A stretch of 64,000 nt of DNA from Anaerovibrio sp. RM50. GTDB lineage: Bacteria; Bacillota; Negativicutes; Selenomonadales; Selenomonadaceae. Both the position numbers and the translations under genes were made by a program. The notes under the pieces were generated by a model, which saw only the letters and a program-made list of their open reading frames with translations, had not been told where the DNA came from and searched no databases. Positions 25,443-34,108 of this stretch are shown in pieces (positions within the stretch are counted from its first letter, which is position 1; every line of letters starts with the position of its first letter). Where the stretch lies: positions 1 to 64,000 of the forward strand of contig NZ_JHWV01000011.1 in NCBI RefSeq assembly GCF_000622005.1. Reading direction: 5' to 3'.

Positions 25443-27605
25443 TCAGCCCATAAATCCAATCCCCAGGCGGCTCTGTTTTTTATATTGATCTGCCACATTT
25501 ACGTCAAAATCCTCCAGCTCCAGCTGACTAAGCTCCTTATCGGTAATTGAATCCTTATCATTTCTGTGGGCGGATAAAATGCGTCTGGCCTGATGAAGAA
25601 TTGCCTGCTCCAAAACATTACGGGCAAAGCGGCCATTGCCAAATTCCTCATTTTTGCAGGCCTGGGCAAAGATTTCATGGCAACGCTGAATGGCCTTGCC
25701 GCTAATTACATACTTCTGCTGTGATGCCATGAGCTTAATAATTGCCGTAAGCTCGTCTGCGTTGTAATCAGGAAAATCTACGTGATATCCAATACGGCTG
25801 CGCAGGCCTTCATTGGCCTGAAGGAACCTTTCCATAGGCTGCTTATAGCCGGCAAAAATCACGATTACACTGTTTCGCATGTTTTCCATTTCCTGAACTA
25901 TGGTGGCAATGGCCTCATCCCCAAAGGAGCCCCTATACCCATCCACTAAAGAATAGGCCTCATCAATGAACAGCACACCCCCCGAAGCTTTCAGAAAGAG
26001 CTTGCGGACCTGGATTGCAGTATTGCCTACATATTTGGCAACGAGATTCGATCGTCCGCACTCCACAAGATGCGGGTTGCTAATAACTTTACGGTCATAA
26101 AGAATTCTGGCAATAAGTCTGGCCACAGTTGTCTTGGCACAGCCTGGATTCCCCGTAAACAATATATGATTGGAGCCCTTATTGGTCTTAAAGCCCCTGG
26201 ATTTTTTCAGTGCCCTCATCTCCTGCCCCATGAGAATATCATCAATCATGGCCTTGGCCTTTTCCAGTCCTACCATTTCCTGCAATTCCTTATAAGGATC
26301 ATTATCCCTTTCAATGTGTTTATACACCGACACTTCATCTTCAGTCTGTAAATTACGGTAACTGCTGTATGCCTTGTTTTTCATTACATTTTCTGACCAA
26401 TGCTCAAAGGAATCATAAATATCTGAGCAAGTAAACTGGGTTTTCTCCGACATCATTTCCTCAAAATCCTCTTCAGAGGCATACTGGGCAAATTCGCTGT
26501 CTTCTGCAAGCTCACGAAAGATTTCTTCAGCCTGCTCCCTTGTTCCATAGCCTTCATTGAGATTCACAATTTTTAATACAGGTCTCCCGTTCCTGTCTGA
26601 TGTATCAATATCCCCTTCCCTGTCGCTGTGCTTTAAAAAAATAAAGACTGTATCCTTGTGGTATTTGAGGACATTCTTCATGATATATTCCCTGGTTTCG
26701 TCCTCCACGGCCCTGATGTTTTCTTCTGTGTTCATGCAGTTCAGCTCCAATACCACCACACAGCCATAGGAGCCCTTCATAACCCTATCTACCAGGTCTT
26801 CATCTGTATTTTTATAATTGCTTTCATCTGAGCCAATTTTTATATGTGTAATATGATCCGACAAAATGCGGTTTTTACCATATAAAGCTCCCACCAATAA
26901 ATCAATATACTTTTCTGCCACCCGGTCATTCTCCGCTGTAATACGGTAATGCACAGGAATACCACAGAAGTCCTGGACATTATTGGGGTCGTATATTCTC
27001 TCCAGCTCCGCCATAAAGTCGGGACCTGCCAGAAGCTTTTTTGCCTCTCGTTGGGCATCCTCCTTGTACAAAATTTTCGGGGAACAATTTCTCATATTCC
27101 AGCGCAGGGACATTTGTTTTTCATTTTTAAACCTTTTATCTGTCATCAGGCACAGTGAATACTCCTCACATCTGCCATACTTGTCATCTACACAATAATT
27201 GTCGTTAATCAGATGAGCTGCTTCCTCCCAGCTTAAGTATTTCACCGAATCCTTAACAAGGGCCATGGCATGATAGTCCATTTCATTCTCATCATCACTG
27301 TCTTCATAAGTAACCTTAAGGATTTTCCAGATTTTCTCATATTCTTCCTTCAAAATATCATCAATACTTACCACATCAGGGCGCTGCTTAAAAACAGCCA
27401 TCATATCCAGGGTATTATCCTCCTGAGGGGGCAGGCAGATAACATCGTAGCTGTCACCATAGCGCATCATATTATTAAGCCTGTAAAGAGCCGTCTGCCT
27501 TTCATCTCTGCGGTTAATATCAAACAAAATGTTGTATTTGCCCTGCTTGATGTCTTCCTTAAGGGTAGCCAGCTGAAATCTGGCCTGAAAAAATAAGTAA
27601 ATCAT
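25443..27605 (-). CDS. AAA+ ATPase of the CbxX/CfxQ (EccA-like) type
   Basis: A protein of about 720 residues. The C-terminal AAA module has Walker A FTGNPGCAKTTVARL, Walker B GGVLFIDEAYSLVDG and sensor region VIVIFAGYKQPMERF, with an arginine-bearing NEGLRSRIGYHVDFPDY. The middle (about 205-330) looks like a second AAA-type fold lacking a Walker A. The N-terminal ~200 residues are unrecognised. The start at 27605 is preferred because GGAGG lies inside the five upstream codons. Relatives remodel Rubisco or act in type VII secretion; the client here is unknown. The next gene encodes the PcfJ-like protein. Confidence 0.85.
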   Translation of the reverse strand: MIYLFFQARFQLATLKEDIKQGKYNILFDINRRDERQTALYRLNNMMRYGDSYDVICLPPQEDNTLDMMAVFKQRPDVVSIDDILKEEYEKIWKILKVTYEDSDDENEMDYHAMALVKDSVKYLSWEEAAHLINDNYCVDDKYGRCEEYSLCLMTDKRFKNEKQMSLRWNMRNCSPKILYKEDAQREAKKLLAGPDFMAELERIYDPNNVQDFCGIPVHYRITAENDRVAEKYIDLLVGALYGKNRILSDHITHIKIGSDESNYKNTDEDLVDRVMKGSYGCVVVLELNCMNTEENIRAVEDETREYIMKNVLKYHKDTVFIFLKHSDREGDIDTSDRNGRPVLKIVNLNEGYGTREQAEEIFRELAEDSEFAQYASEEDFEEMMSEKTQFTCSDIYDSFEHWSENVMKNKAYSSYRNLQTEDEVSVYKHIERDNDPYKELQEMVGLEKAKAMIDDILMGQEMRALKKSRGFKTNKGSNHILFTGNPGCAKTTVARLIARILYDRKVISNPHLVECGRSNLVAKYVGNTAIQVRKLFLKASGGVLFIDEAYSLVDGYRGSFGDEAIATIVQEMENMRNSVIVIFAGYKQPMERFLQANEGLRSRIGYHVDFPDYNADELTAIIKLMASQQKYVISGKAIQRCHEIFAQACKNEEFGNGRFARNVLEQAILHQARRILSAHRNDKDSITDKELSQLELEDFDVNVADQYKKQSRLGIGFMG

Positions 27606-27661
27606 ATTTATTCCTCCCATCTTTTTCCGTGCTGTTTAGCTTTTCACTGTAGTATACTCAC

Positions 27662-27699
27662 AAAAAAACTGCCGGCATTAAACCGACAGTTTAGTTTTT
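27662..27699. terminator. Hairpin in the divergent AAA/thiN spacer
   Basis: AAACTG-CCGG pairs with CCG-ACAGTTT, and A/T runs flank it. It stands upstream of both neighbouring genes, an odd place for a terminator. It may be a relic of an older gene end. Confidence 0.4.
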
Positions 27700-27777
27700 G
27701 GCAATTGCCATATTTTTTTGGCTGTAGTAGGATTGTATTAGTGCAAAGTATTACACAATACAAGGTTGAGGATTATT

Positions 27778-28512
27778 ATGATTTCAGAGATAAAAATTCC
27801 GGGATTGAGTATAAAATATGATGGTGAGCTGCCGAATAGACAGCTGGTGCTGGTGGGTGGCGGCAGACAGCCTTCCAAAAACTGGTTGAAGGATGTGGCC
27901 AAGGACAGAACTATTTGGTGCATTGACCACGGGGTGGATATATGCCATGAACTGGGCCTGGTGCCGGATTTTTTGCTGGGTGACTTTGACAGCTGCAATG
28001 CTGACAGCCTCCATTGGGCCGAAGATAAAAGTGCTATTATCGAGGAATTTGAGGTCCACAAGGATTTTACGGATACCCAGGCAGCCATAAGATATGCCCG
28101 TGAAGACGAGGCATTTTGTATTCTTACAGGAGCCCTGGGAAAACGTTTTGATCATACCTACAGCACCATATTTTCCTTTGGCAATTCCGGGGCAAAGGGC
28201 TGCATCGCCGACGAAAGGGAAACTATATGCTTTTTAAGGGATGATGAGTCATTGACTTTTACCCCCCAGACAGCGCCAAAGGCCATTTCCCTGCTGCCAA
28301 TAACGCCTATGGTATCAGGAGTTAATACCCATGGCCTTCACTGGGAGCTTAATGATGCAGAGCTTACCCAGACGAATCCTTATGCCATCAGCAATATGAC
28401 CGCCGACGACACAACTGCCCACCACACGACCGCTGAATCCCCTAAAAGCAACGCCTTCACAGTTTCCGTAAAAAAAGGAATACTGGCAGTATATCTATGC
28501 TGGAAGGAATAA
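27778..28512 (+). CDS. thiN: Thiamine pyrophosphokinase
   Basis: A protein of 244 residues that converts thiamine to thiamine diphosphate with ATP. Family features are LVLVGGGRQPSKNWL, CIDHGVDICHELGL, GDFDSCNAD, the DFTDTQAAIRYA nucleotide/thiamine block and LTGALGKRFDHTYS. The start at 27778 follows GAGG by 7 bases. The C-terminus contains a Thr/His-rich insert (DDTTAHHTTAES). It is one of few plus-strand genes in this half of the window and appears monocistronic, ending at a terminator at 28586-28651. Confidence 0.9.
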   Translation: MISEIKIPGLSIKYDGELPNRQLVLVGGGRQPSKNWLKDVAKDRTIWCIDHGVDICHELGLVPDFLLGDFDSCNADSLHWAEDKSAIIEEFEVHKDFTDTQAAIRYAREDEAFCILTGALGKRFDHTYSTIFSFGNSGAKGCIADERETICFLRDDESLTFTPQTAPKAISLLPITPMVSGVNTHGLHWELNDAELTQTNPYAISNMTADDTTAHHTTAESPKSNAFTVSVKKGILAVYLCWKE

Positions 28513-28585
28513 TCCCCTAAAAAACGGCGAAACAGAAAACGTCCTAACCAGATAAGGTGCCAACCAGAAAATAGCATAATTAACA

Positions 28586-28651
28586 AAAAAAAAATCCCCT
28601 TATATAGGCTTTGGATACAGATGGGAACAGCCTATGTATGGGGAATTTTTT
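28586..28651. terminator. Bidirectional terminator
   Basis: A long stem closed by AAAAAATCCCC and GGGGAATTTTTT, with an inner ATAGGCT/AGCCTAT pair. It separates the convergent thiN and rRNA methylase genes. Confidence 0.85.
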
Positions 28652-28670
28652 AACTCTGAAGTATATTATA

Positions 28671-29501
28671 TCACAAAATGGAGCGTTTGCGGAAGGCCTC
28701 ATACAAAAGAATTGCTGCAGCAGCGGAAACATTAAGTGATTCTGCCTTGCCAGTCATTGGGATAAATACCTTCTGATCAGCCTCCTCCAGCATCTTTTGA
28801 GATACGCCGTTGCCCTCGTTGCCAAAAATAATGGCACATGGGCTTACATAATCTGCCAGATAATGACGTACAGCAGTGTCATCAACAGCGGTGGCAATAA
28901 GGGCCACCTCATTGTCCTGGCACACGTCCCGCAGCTCCTCAGGCTGTACTCCTGTCATAACGGGAATATTGAATATGGAGCCCATGGAAGACCGTACCAC
29001 CTTGTCGGCAAAAATATCCGCCGTACCCTCCAGACACACTACTCCGGAGCAGCCCAGGGCATCTGCGGTGCGAATGATATTCCCCGCATTTCCCGGGTCC
29101 TGGACCCCGTCAAGAACGGCAATAAGCGGTGCTGATGCTTCATCGGTGTTTGACTTGAGAATCTCCTGCCAGGTAAAGATACGGAACCCCATAACCAGCA
29201 GCAATCCTTGAGGCGTCACTGTATCAGCGGCCTTGTCATAAATCTGGTCACTGACCTGATATACAGGGCAGCCCCTGTTCTGGAGCTGTTCCACCACTGC
29301 CACTGCCCTCTGGTTTTCCGTGGCAGAATCAGAAATCAGAGCAAATTCCATAGGCCAGTCAGACTGGGCCGCCATTTCCACCAGGCGAACCCCCTCGGCA
29401 ACAAAGAGATTTTCAGATTTGCGATATTTATTTGTATGCAGCTTGGCTGCCAGCTTTATCTTGGAATTGGTTAGACTTTCTATGCGTTCAAGTTCAATCA
29501 T
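28671..29501 (-). CDS. SpoU/TrmH-family RNA 2'-O-methyltransferase
   Basis: A 276-residue protein. The N-terminal substrate-binding part starts with IESLTNSKIKLAAKLHTNKY. The knotted SPOUT domain carries VLDGVQDPGNAGNIIRTADA, CAIIFGNEGNGVS and MTGKAESLNVSAAAAILLYE, the three SpoU motifs. It methylates a ribose 2'-OH of rRNA or tRNA using SAM. In Bacillus a close relative (ysgA) lies in the same rplT-pheS neighbourhood. The exact nucleotide modified cannot be read from sequence. Confidence 0.92.
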   Translation of the reverse strand: MIELERIESLTNSKIKLAAKLHTNKYRKSENLFVAEGVRLVEMAAQSDWPMEFALISDSATENQRAVAVVEQLQNRGCPVYQVSDQIYDKAADTVTPQGLLLVMGFRIFTWQEILKSNTDEASAPLIAVLDGVQDPGNAGNIIRTADALGCSGVVCLEGTADIFADKVVRSSMGSIFNIPVMTGVQPEELRDVCQDNEVALIATAVDDTAVRHYLADYVSPCAIIFGNEGNGVSQKMLEEADQKVFIPMTGKAESLNVSAAAAILLYEAFRKRSIL

Positions 29502-29587
29502 CAGCTCAGCTCCTTTCTCTCATCTTTGTATTATACCACAAAGGCATATTTTTGTACCAAAATAAAAGGGAAAAGAGCTTAAAATAA

Positions 29588-29613
29588 AAAGAGCTGTCCG
29601 TAGACAGCTCTTA
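29588..29613 (-). terminator. Terminator of the infC-rpmI-rplT operon
   Basis: AAGAGCTGTC pairs with GACAGCTCTT around CGTA, followed by a T-rich stretch. It lies directly after rplT. Confidence 0.85.
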
Positions 29614-29623
29614 ATTTCTGATA

Positions 29624-29977
29624 TTACAGGTTTTCCTTTGCAACTGCAACCATCTGAGCAAATGCGTTAGCATCGCTGATAGCAAGGTCAGCCAGCATCT
29701 TGCGGTTAACCTCTACACCAGCCTTGGTGAGGCCGGCAATGAGACGGCTGTAGGAAATACCATTAGCACGTGCTGCAGCATTGATACGGGCAATCCAGAG
29801 ACGACGGAAAACACCCTTCTTCGCACGACGGTCACGACGAGCGTAGTAGAGAGCCTTCATAACGGTCTCATTTGCCTTCTTAAACTGCTTGCTCTTGGAG
29901 CCCTTGTAGCCCTTTGCTAACTTTAAAATCTTATTATGACGTCTATGTGCAGTCACGCCGCTTTTAACTCTTGGCAT
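29624..29977 (-). CDS. rplT: 50S ribosomal protein L20
   Basis: 117 residues, normal length. It is highly basic, with the family start [20 protein letters not shown] and the segment [20 protein letters not shown]. It is the last gene of infC-rpmI-rplT. L20 is needed early in 50S assembly, and in many bacteria it represses its own operon by binding the leader mRNA. Confidence 0.98.
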   Translation of the reverse strand: MPRVKSGVTAHRRHNKILKLAKGYKGSKSKQFKKANETVMKALYYARRDRRAKKGVFRRLWIARINAAARANGISYSRLIAGLTKAGVEVNRKMLADLAISDANAFAQMVAVAKENL

Positions 29978-30017
29978 GTTCTTATCCTCCTAAATGTATG
30001 TAAATTGACCTTAAAAA

Positions 30018-30215
30018 TTAAGCGTATGGGAGACACTTGATCTCGCGCTTGTAATCGCCTGCTACCAGCAGAGCTGCCTTACGCATGTTACGCTTACGCT
30101 TTGGAGACTTCTTCTCCAGGATATGTCTCTTATAAGCCTTGTTTCTTCTAATTTCGCCAGTACCAGTTACAGTAAAGCGCTTTGCAGCTGCTCTACGGGT
30201 TTTCATCTTCTGCAT
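30018..30215 (-). CDS. rpmI: 50S ribosomal protein L35
   Basis: 65 residues, normal length, very basic: [20 protein letters not shown], then [20 protein letters not shown]. Its ATG shares one base with the infC stop (TAATG), which implies coupled translation. rplT follows 40 bp later. Confidence 0.97.
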   Translation of the reverse strand: MQKMKTRRAAAKRFTVTGTGEIRRNKAYKRHILEKKSPKRKRNMRKAALLVAGDYKREIKCLPYA

Positions 30216-30757
30216 TACTGTTTTCCTCCTTTAGTTTGAGCCTTAGGGGCTAAAATCATAATCATATTTCTACCTTCAAGCTTAGCATCCCGTTCAACGG
30301 TTACTGAATCCTTCAGCGCATCTGCAAACTTGGTAAGAATATCCTTGCCAAGCTCCGGATGGGACATTTCACGGCCGCGGAACATAATCGTTACCTTAAC
30401 CTTGTCCCCATCACCCAGGAAACGCGTAGCATTCTTCAACTTGACGTCAAAATCATGCTGTTCAATGTTTGGACGAAGCTTAACTTCCTTGATGGAAATA
30501 ACCTTCTGCTTCTTGCGTGCTTCTTTCTCACGCTTCTGCTTTTCATATCTATACTTACCGTAATCCATGATACGGCAAACAGGTGGCTTTGCCTTAGGAG
30601 CGATTTCCACCAGATCAAGGTGCTGCTCCATTGCCATATTTAATGCATCCTTAACCTGCATTAAACCCAATGACTGGCCTTCTGCGTCAGTCACGCGGAT
30701 TTCACCGCCACGAACACGGATTTCTTCGTTGATTCTCTCAGTTTCCTTACTAATAAT
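30215..30757 (-). CDS. infC: Translation initiation factor IF-3 (ATT start)
   Basis: About 180 residues when read from an ATT start. The family start RINEEIRV is encoded upstream of the first possible GTG at 30694, so a start there would lose 20 conserved residues. CAGGAGGTG lies 6 bases before the first of two consecutive in-frame ATT codons (30757 and 30754). IF-3 itself rejects non-canonical starts, and an AUU start is its known self-control device. The remainder is typical: [20 protein letters not shown] and [12 protein letters not shown]. It heads the infC-rpmI-rplT operon. Confidence 0.93.
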   Translation of the reverse strand: MISKETERINEEIRVRGGEIRVTDAEGQSLGLMQVKDALNMAMEQHLDLVEIAPKAKPPVCRIMDYGKYRYEKQKREKEARKKQKVISIKEVKLRPNIEQHDFDVKLKNATRFLGDGDKVKVTIMFRGREMSHPELGKDILTKFADALKDSVTVERDAKLEGRNMIMILAPKAQTKGGKQ

Positions 30758-30761
30758 AAAA

Positions 30762-30908
30762 CACCTCCTGCTTCATATTATTAACTTTCATTATATAAAA
30801 CAAAATGAGGGCGGCATACACCACCCTCAACAAATACAATCTGTATCAGACCCGCTGACCGTATCAGCAAGGTGAGAAGCGGTGGCCTCTGCTTTGTTTA
30901 CCTTGAAT
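30762..30908 (-). promoter_or_regulatory. infC leader with intrinsic attenuator
   Basis: A leader of about 140 bases lies between the promoter and the ribosome site. It contains CCGCTTCTCACCTTGCTGATAC followed by AGCGG, which can pair, and then a terminator hairpin, GAGGGTGGT/GCCGCCCTC (30807-30828), followed by ATTTTGTTTTAT. The layout matches L20-type autoregulatory leaders of Firmicutes, in which the operon is attenuated when free L20 is abundant. Assignment to that family is inferred from position and layout. Confidence 0.75.
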
Positions 30909-30937
30909 ATGTTACCACTTGGAAGCCACCCTGTCAA
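30909..30937 (-). promoter_or_regulatory. Promoter of infC-rpmI-rplT
   Basis: TTGACA (30932-30937), a 17-base spacer and TAACAT (30909-30914) on the minus strand. It lies between thrS and the infC leader. Confidence 0.8.
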
Positions 30938-30968
30938 CAGATATTTTTATATTTTTTTAAAACTTATA

Positions 30969-32888
30969 TTAATACTCAGCAGACTTGGTTGCAATCTTCT
31001 CCTGAAGCAGGGCAATGAACTCGTCCACCTTCATGGTTCTGGTTTCCTTCTGGCCATGGCAGCGAACGTTTACAGTGCCGTCAGCAACCTCCTGGTCACC
31101 AACTACCAGGAGATAAGGAATCTTCTTCACCTGACCCTCGCGCATCTTGTAGCCAACCTTCTCGTTGCGGTCATCCACCTCTACGCGATAGCCCATGTCG
31201 AACATTTTCTTCTTCAGCTCGAAGGCATAATCCATGTGCTTGTCAGTAATCGGGAGAATCTTGGCCTGTACAGGAGCCAGCCAGGTTGGGAAGGCACCGG
31301 CATAGTTCTCGATGAGGATACCGATAAAGCGCTCAATGGAACCATATACTACGCGATGAATCATAACAGGACGATGCTTCTGGCCATCCTCGCCCACGTA
31401 GGTCAGATCAAACTTCTCAGGCAGCTGCATATCCAGCTGAATGGTTCCGCACTGCCAGGTACGGCCAATGGAATCCTTCAGATGGAAGTCAATCTTAGGA
31501 CCGTAGAAGGCGCCATCACCCTCGTTTACAATATACTCAAGTCCGCGATGATCCAGAGCGTTTTTCAGACCGTTGGTAGCCAGCTCCCACATCTCATCGG
31601 AGCCCATGGAATCCTCTGGACGGGTGGACAGCTCTGCATGGTACTCAAGGCCAAAGGTGCTGTACACTTCATCAAAGAGGTCAATAACCTTCTGGATTTC
31701 CCCCTCAATCTGCTCAGGAGTCATGAAAATATGGGCATCATCCTGGGTGAAGTTACGTACACGGAACAGGCCGTGGAGAGCTCCGGAAAGCTCATGGCGA
31801 TGAACAAGGCCAAGCTCACCGGCGCGAAGTGGCAAATCACGATAGCTGTGCTGCTGGGTCTTGTATACAATCATACCGCCTGGGCAGTTCATTGGCTTTA
31901 CTGCATAATCCTCACCATCGATTTCAGTGAAGTACATATTCTCCTTGTAATGAGCCCAGTGACCGGAACGCTCCCAAAGCTGGCGGTTCAGAATCATTGG
32001 GGTCTTGATCTCCTGATAGCCATAGCGGCGATGAACCTCACGCCAGTAGTTAATCAGCTCATTTCTGATTACCATACCGTTTGGATGGAAGAATGGGAAG
32101 CCAGGACCCTCCTCGTGAATGCTGAAGAGATCCAGCTCCTTGCCCAGCTTGCGGTGGTCACGCTTGGCAGCCTCCTCCAGCATGTGGAGATATGCGTCCA
32201 GCTCGTCCTTCTTCTCAAAGGCAGTACCATATACACGCTGAAGCATCTTGTTCTTTACATCACCACGCCAGTATGCACCAGCCACGCTCTGAAGCTTAAG
32301 TGCCTTTACCTTGCCAGTGGAAATAACGTGAGGGCCGGCGCAAAGATCAGTGAACTCGCCCTGGGTGTAAAGAGAAATAGTTGCATCCTCTGGCAGGTCA
32401 TTAATGAGCTCCACCTTGTAGCCTTCGCCAGCAGCCTTGAACATGTCAAGGGCCTCCTGACGGCTGACTTCCTTGCGCTCCAGCTTAAGGTTCTCCTTTA
32501 CGATCTTGTTCATCTCTTTTTCGATGTCCTTAAGATCTTCCTCAGTAAGGCGCTTTTCCATATCAATATCATAGTAGAAGCCGTTATCGATGGCAGGACC
32601 GATAGCCAGCTGTACATTCTCGGACTTGTAAAGTCTCTTGATGGCCTGGGCCAGAATATGGGAACCGGTATGGCGCAGTGCCCAGCGTCCCTCCTCGTCC
32701 TCAAAGGTCAGGAACTTAATGCTGGCATCCTTGTCAAGAACGGTGGTAATATCCTTGGTCTCACCATCAATGCTGATAGCCAGAACCTTCTTTGCCAAAC
32801 TGTTGCTGATGGACTTTACCAGCTCAAGGCCGCTGATACCGGCCTCAGCTTCACGAACTGCACCATCGGGCATAGTTAATTTAATCAT
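30969..32888 (-). CDS. thrS: Threonyl-tRNA synthetase
   Basis: 639 residues, normal length. The order is an N-terminal TGS domain (MIKLTMPDGAVREAEAG), an editing domain with HTGSHILAQA and the DLCAGPHV metal motif, the class II catalytic core (MNCPGGMIVYK, RVRNFTQDDAHIF, HRVVYGSIERF) and an anticodon-binding domain (APVQAKILPI). It charges tRNA-Thr. It is preceded by a T-box leader, so it should be induced by uncharged tRNA-Thr. It precedes the infC operon, which has its own promoter. Confidence 0.98.
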   Translation of the reverse strand: MIKLTMPDGAVREAEAGISGLELVKSISNSLAKKVLAISIDGETKDITTVLDKDASIKFLTFEDEEGRWALRHTGSHILAQAIKRLYKSENVQLAIGPAIDNGFYYDIDMEKRLTEEDLKDIEKEMNKIVKENLKLERKEVSRQEALDMFKAAGEGYKVELINDLPEDATISLYTQGEFTDLCAGPHVISTGKVKALKLQSVAGAYWRGDVKNKMLQRVYGTAFEKKDELDAYLHMLEEAAKRDHRKLGKELDLFSIHEEGPGFPFFHPNGMVIRNELINYWREVHRRYGYQEIKTPMILNRQLWERSGHWAHYKENMYFTEIDGEDYAVKPMNCPGGMIVYKTQQHSYRDLPLRAGELGLVHRHELSGALHGLFRVRNFTQDDAHIFMTPEQIEGEIQKVIDLFDEVYSTFGLEYHAELSTRPEDSMGSDEMWELATNGLKNALDHRGLEYIVNEGDGAFYGPKIDFHLKDSIGRTWQCGTIQLDMQLPEKFDLTYVGEDGQKHRPVMIHRVVYGSIERFIGILIENYAGAFPTWLAPVQAKILPITDKHMDYAFELKKKMFDMGYRVEVDDRNEKVGYKMREGQVKKIPYLLVVGDQEVADGTVNVRCHGQKETRTMKVDEFIALLQEKIATKSAEY

Positions 32889-32929
32889 GATTTATTCCTC
32901 CCAAATAATAAAATATACTCACAGGGAAA

Positions 32930-33231
32930 TAAAAAAATACCCCGTTCCCAAATAGGGACGAGGTATATACTTCGCGGTTCCACCCTGCTTGCCACACCAT
33001 ATAAACGTAACGTAAAACACAATGTGACCAACTTTTGCGATTTTAACGGAATCAGTCCGGCGGCATTTATTTTAATCTCAAAGCCCACAAGCTTTAATGC
33101 TTTAAACTTCACGCCACAGCTCCAAAGGGGTAACCACAGACTCAATTATAGGACTTCACAGCAACTGTCCCTCTCTGAATAACGAACTTCCGGGTCATGT
33201 CTTCTTCATAGCATTTTCAATATCTGAATAC
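32930..33231 (-). promoter_or_regulatory. T-box riboswitch upstream of thrS
   Basis: The conserved T-box sequence reads AGGGTGGAACCGCG on the minus strand (32973-32986), followed by the terminator CCTCGTCCCTATTTGGGAACGG region and a U-run (32930-32964). Upstream is a long stem I. An ACC triplet at about 33129-33131 is a plausible threonine specifier, but I could not fold the loop with certainty. Binding of uncharged tRNA-Thr would favour the antiterminator. Confidence 0.93.
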
Positions 33232-33237
33232 TGTCTC

Positions 33238-33266
33238 ATTATATTATCCGCATTGTTCACTGTCAA
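33238..33266 (-). promoter_or_regulatory. Promoter of thrS
   Basis: Consensus TTGACA (33261-33266), a 17-base spacer and TATAAT (33238-33243) on the minus strand, just ahead of the T-box. Confidence 0.9.
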
Positions 33267-33281
33267 GCAGAACTATTCATT

Positions 33282-33575
33282 TTAACGGCTGGCCACCTGA
33301 ACCTTTTGGCTGTCACTGGCAATAACAGGTATCTGCAGTCTCCGTCCGGCTCTCATATCCCGGTCATTCCTTATATCATTAATTTCCTTAATGGCAACAG
33401 TGAGCTCCTGCAGCTGTTCGCTGTCAGAGGTGTAGCGGCTGGCAATGGTCTCAATACTTTCCCCATGCTGCACAACCACAGTATCAAAATCAGATGTTCT
33501 GAGATAGGAATTTGTCAAATTAAATGGAGAGAGAACAGCAAGTCCGATAATGATGGCAATAATAACATTTTTCAT
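33282..33575 (-). CDS. Small membrane-anchored LysM protein
   Basis: 97 residues from the ATG at 33575, which follows AAAGGAG. It has one N-terminal membrane helix or signal (VIIAIIIGLAVLSPFNL) and a LysM-like domain (VVVQHGESIETIASRY to GRRLQIPV) for binding cell-wall glycan. Size and layout resemble YneA, the SOS-induced division inhibitor, but lexA is not adjacent. A near-palindrome, AACATGGAATCCATGTT, lies upstream at about 33653-33669. It does not match the usual Firmicute LexA spacing, so SOS control is only a possibility. Confidence 0.8.
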   Translation of the reverse strand: MKNVIIAIIIGLAVLSPFNLTNSYLRTSDFDTVVVQHGESIETIASRYTSDSEQLQELTVAIKEINDIRNDRDMRAGRRLQIPVIASDSQKVQVASR

Positions 33576-33652
33576 AATAACTGCTCCTTTACTATTAAGA
33601 AAATTAGTTCCAAGAAAGTAAGTTCTTAAAACCTTTGTTTGGTGATATATTA

Positions 33653-33669
33653 ACATGGAATCCATGTTC
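33653..33669. promoter_or_regulatory. Palindrome in the divergent LysM/86-aa spacer
   Basis: AACATGGAATCCATGTT is symmetric except for its central base. It lies between the two divergent genes and is a plausible operator for one or both. The regulator is unknown. Confidence 0.45.
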
Positions 33670-33764
33670 TGTCAACAGATAACCAAACATTTTTTCGTTG
33701 ATTTTATTTTCCCTTTTTGATACAGTATCTTTGTTGATTTAAACGTAGTACAAAGGAGGTTCCC

Positions 33765-34025
33765 ATGGTTTTACACGGAGCCGTTATTCTTGAGCAGGGC
33801 GTTAAATTTGCTCTTATTTCAGTAAAGCAGTCCGTTACCCAATACACTGTCCGTTCCACCAGATTCCGCCAGGCCATCAGGCCATTTTTTCCTAACATGC
33901 CCATTATCCTCATGTCCCAGGACAATGATGGTACTCCCCACTACTATGGGCGCAAGGATATTGTGGAATTTTTGAAAACCGTACCCCTGGATCGGATTCC
34001 ATGGAAAGTGTATCACATTTATTAA
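33765..34025 (+). CDS. Conserved-looking small protein, 86 aa
   Basis: I do not recognise a family. The protein is compact and soluble (VLHGAVILEQGVKFALISVK, MPIILMSQDNDGTPHYYGR, DIVEFLKTVPLDRIPWKVYH), with no signal or membrane segment. AAAGGAGG sits at good spacing before the ATG, and a strong terminator follows. Composition is typical of the chromosome. These signs support a real gene, divergent from the LysM gene. Confidence 0.75.
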   Translation: MVLHGAVILEQGVKFALISVKQSVTQYTVRSTRFRQAIRPFFPNMPIILMSQDNDGTPHYYGRKDIVEFLKTVPLDRIPWKVYHIY

Positions 34026-34046
34026 AAATTAAAATGAAATTGTGGC

Positions 34047-34090
34047 AAAAAAATTAACCACCCCAGCACTTTGGGATGGTTAATTTTATT
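34047..34090. terminator. Bidirectional terminator
   Basis: AAATTAACCA-CCC pairs with GGG-ATGGTTAATTT, with A and T runs on either side. It serves both the 86-aa gene and pheT. Confidence 0.9.
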
Positions 34091-34108
34091 TTACTCTTTT
34101 TTTGCGTA

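Noticed and set aside
27662-27699. TPP riboswitch ahead of thiN
   Set aside because: Only one short hairpin is present; the conserved THI-box sequences are absent.
30882-32879. Very long plus-strand open frame opposite thrS
   Set aside because: It is the antisense shadow of a highly conserved gene and lacks any known domain or ribosome site.
33653-33669. Possible LexA box for the YneA-like LysM gene
   Set aside because: The half-site spacing does not fit the Firmicute consensus and lexA is not adjacent, so it is reported only as a palindrome.
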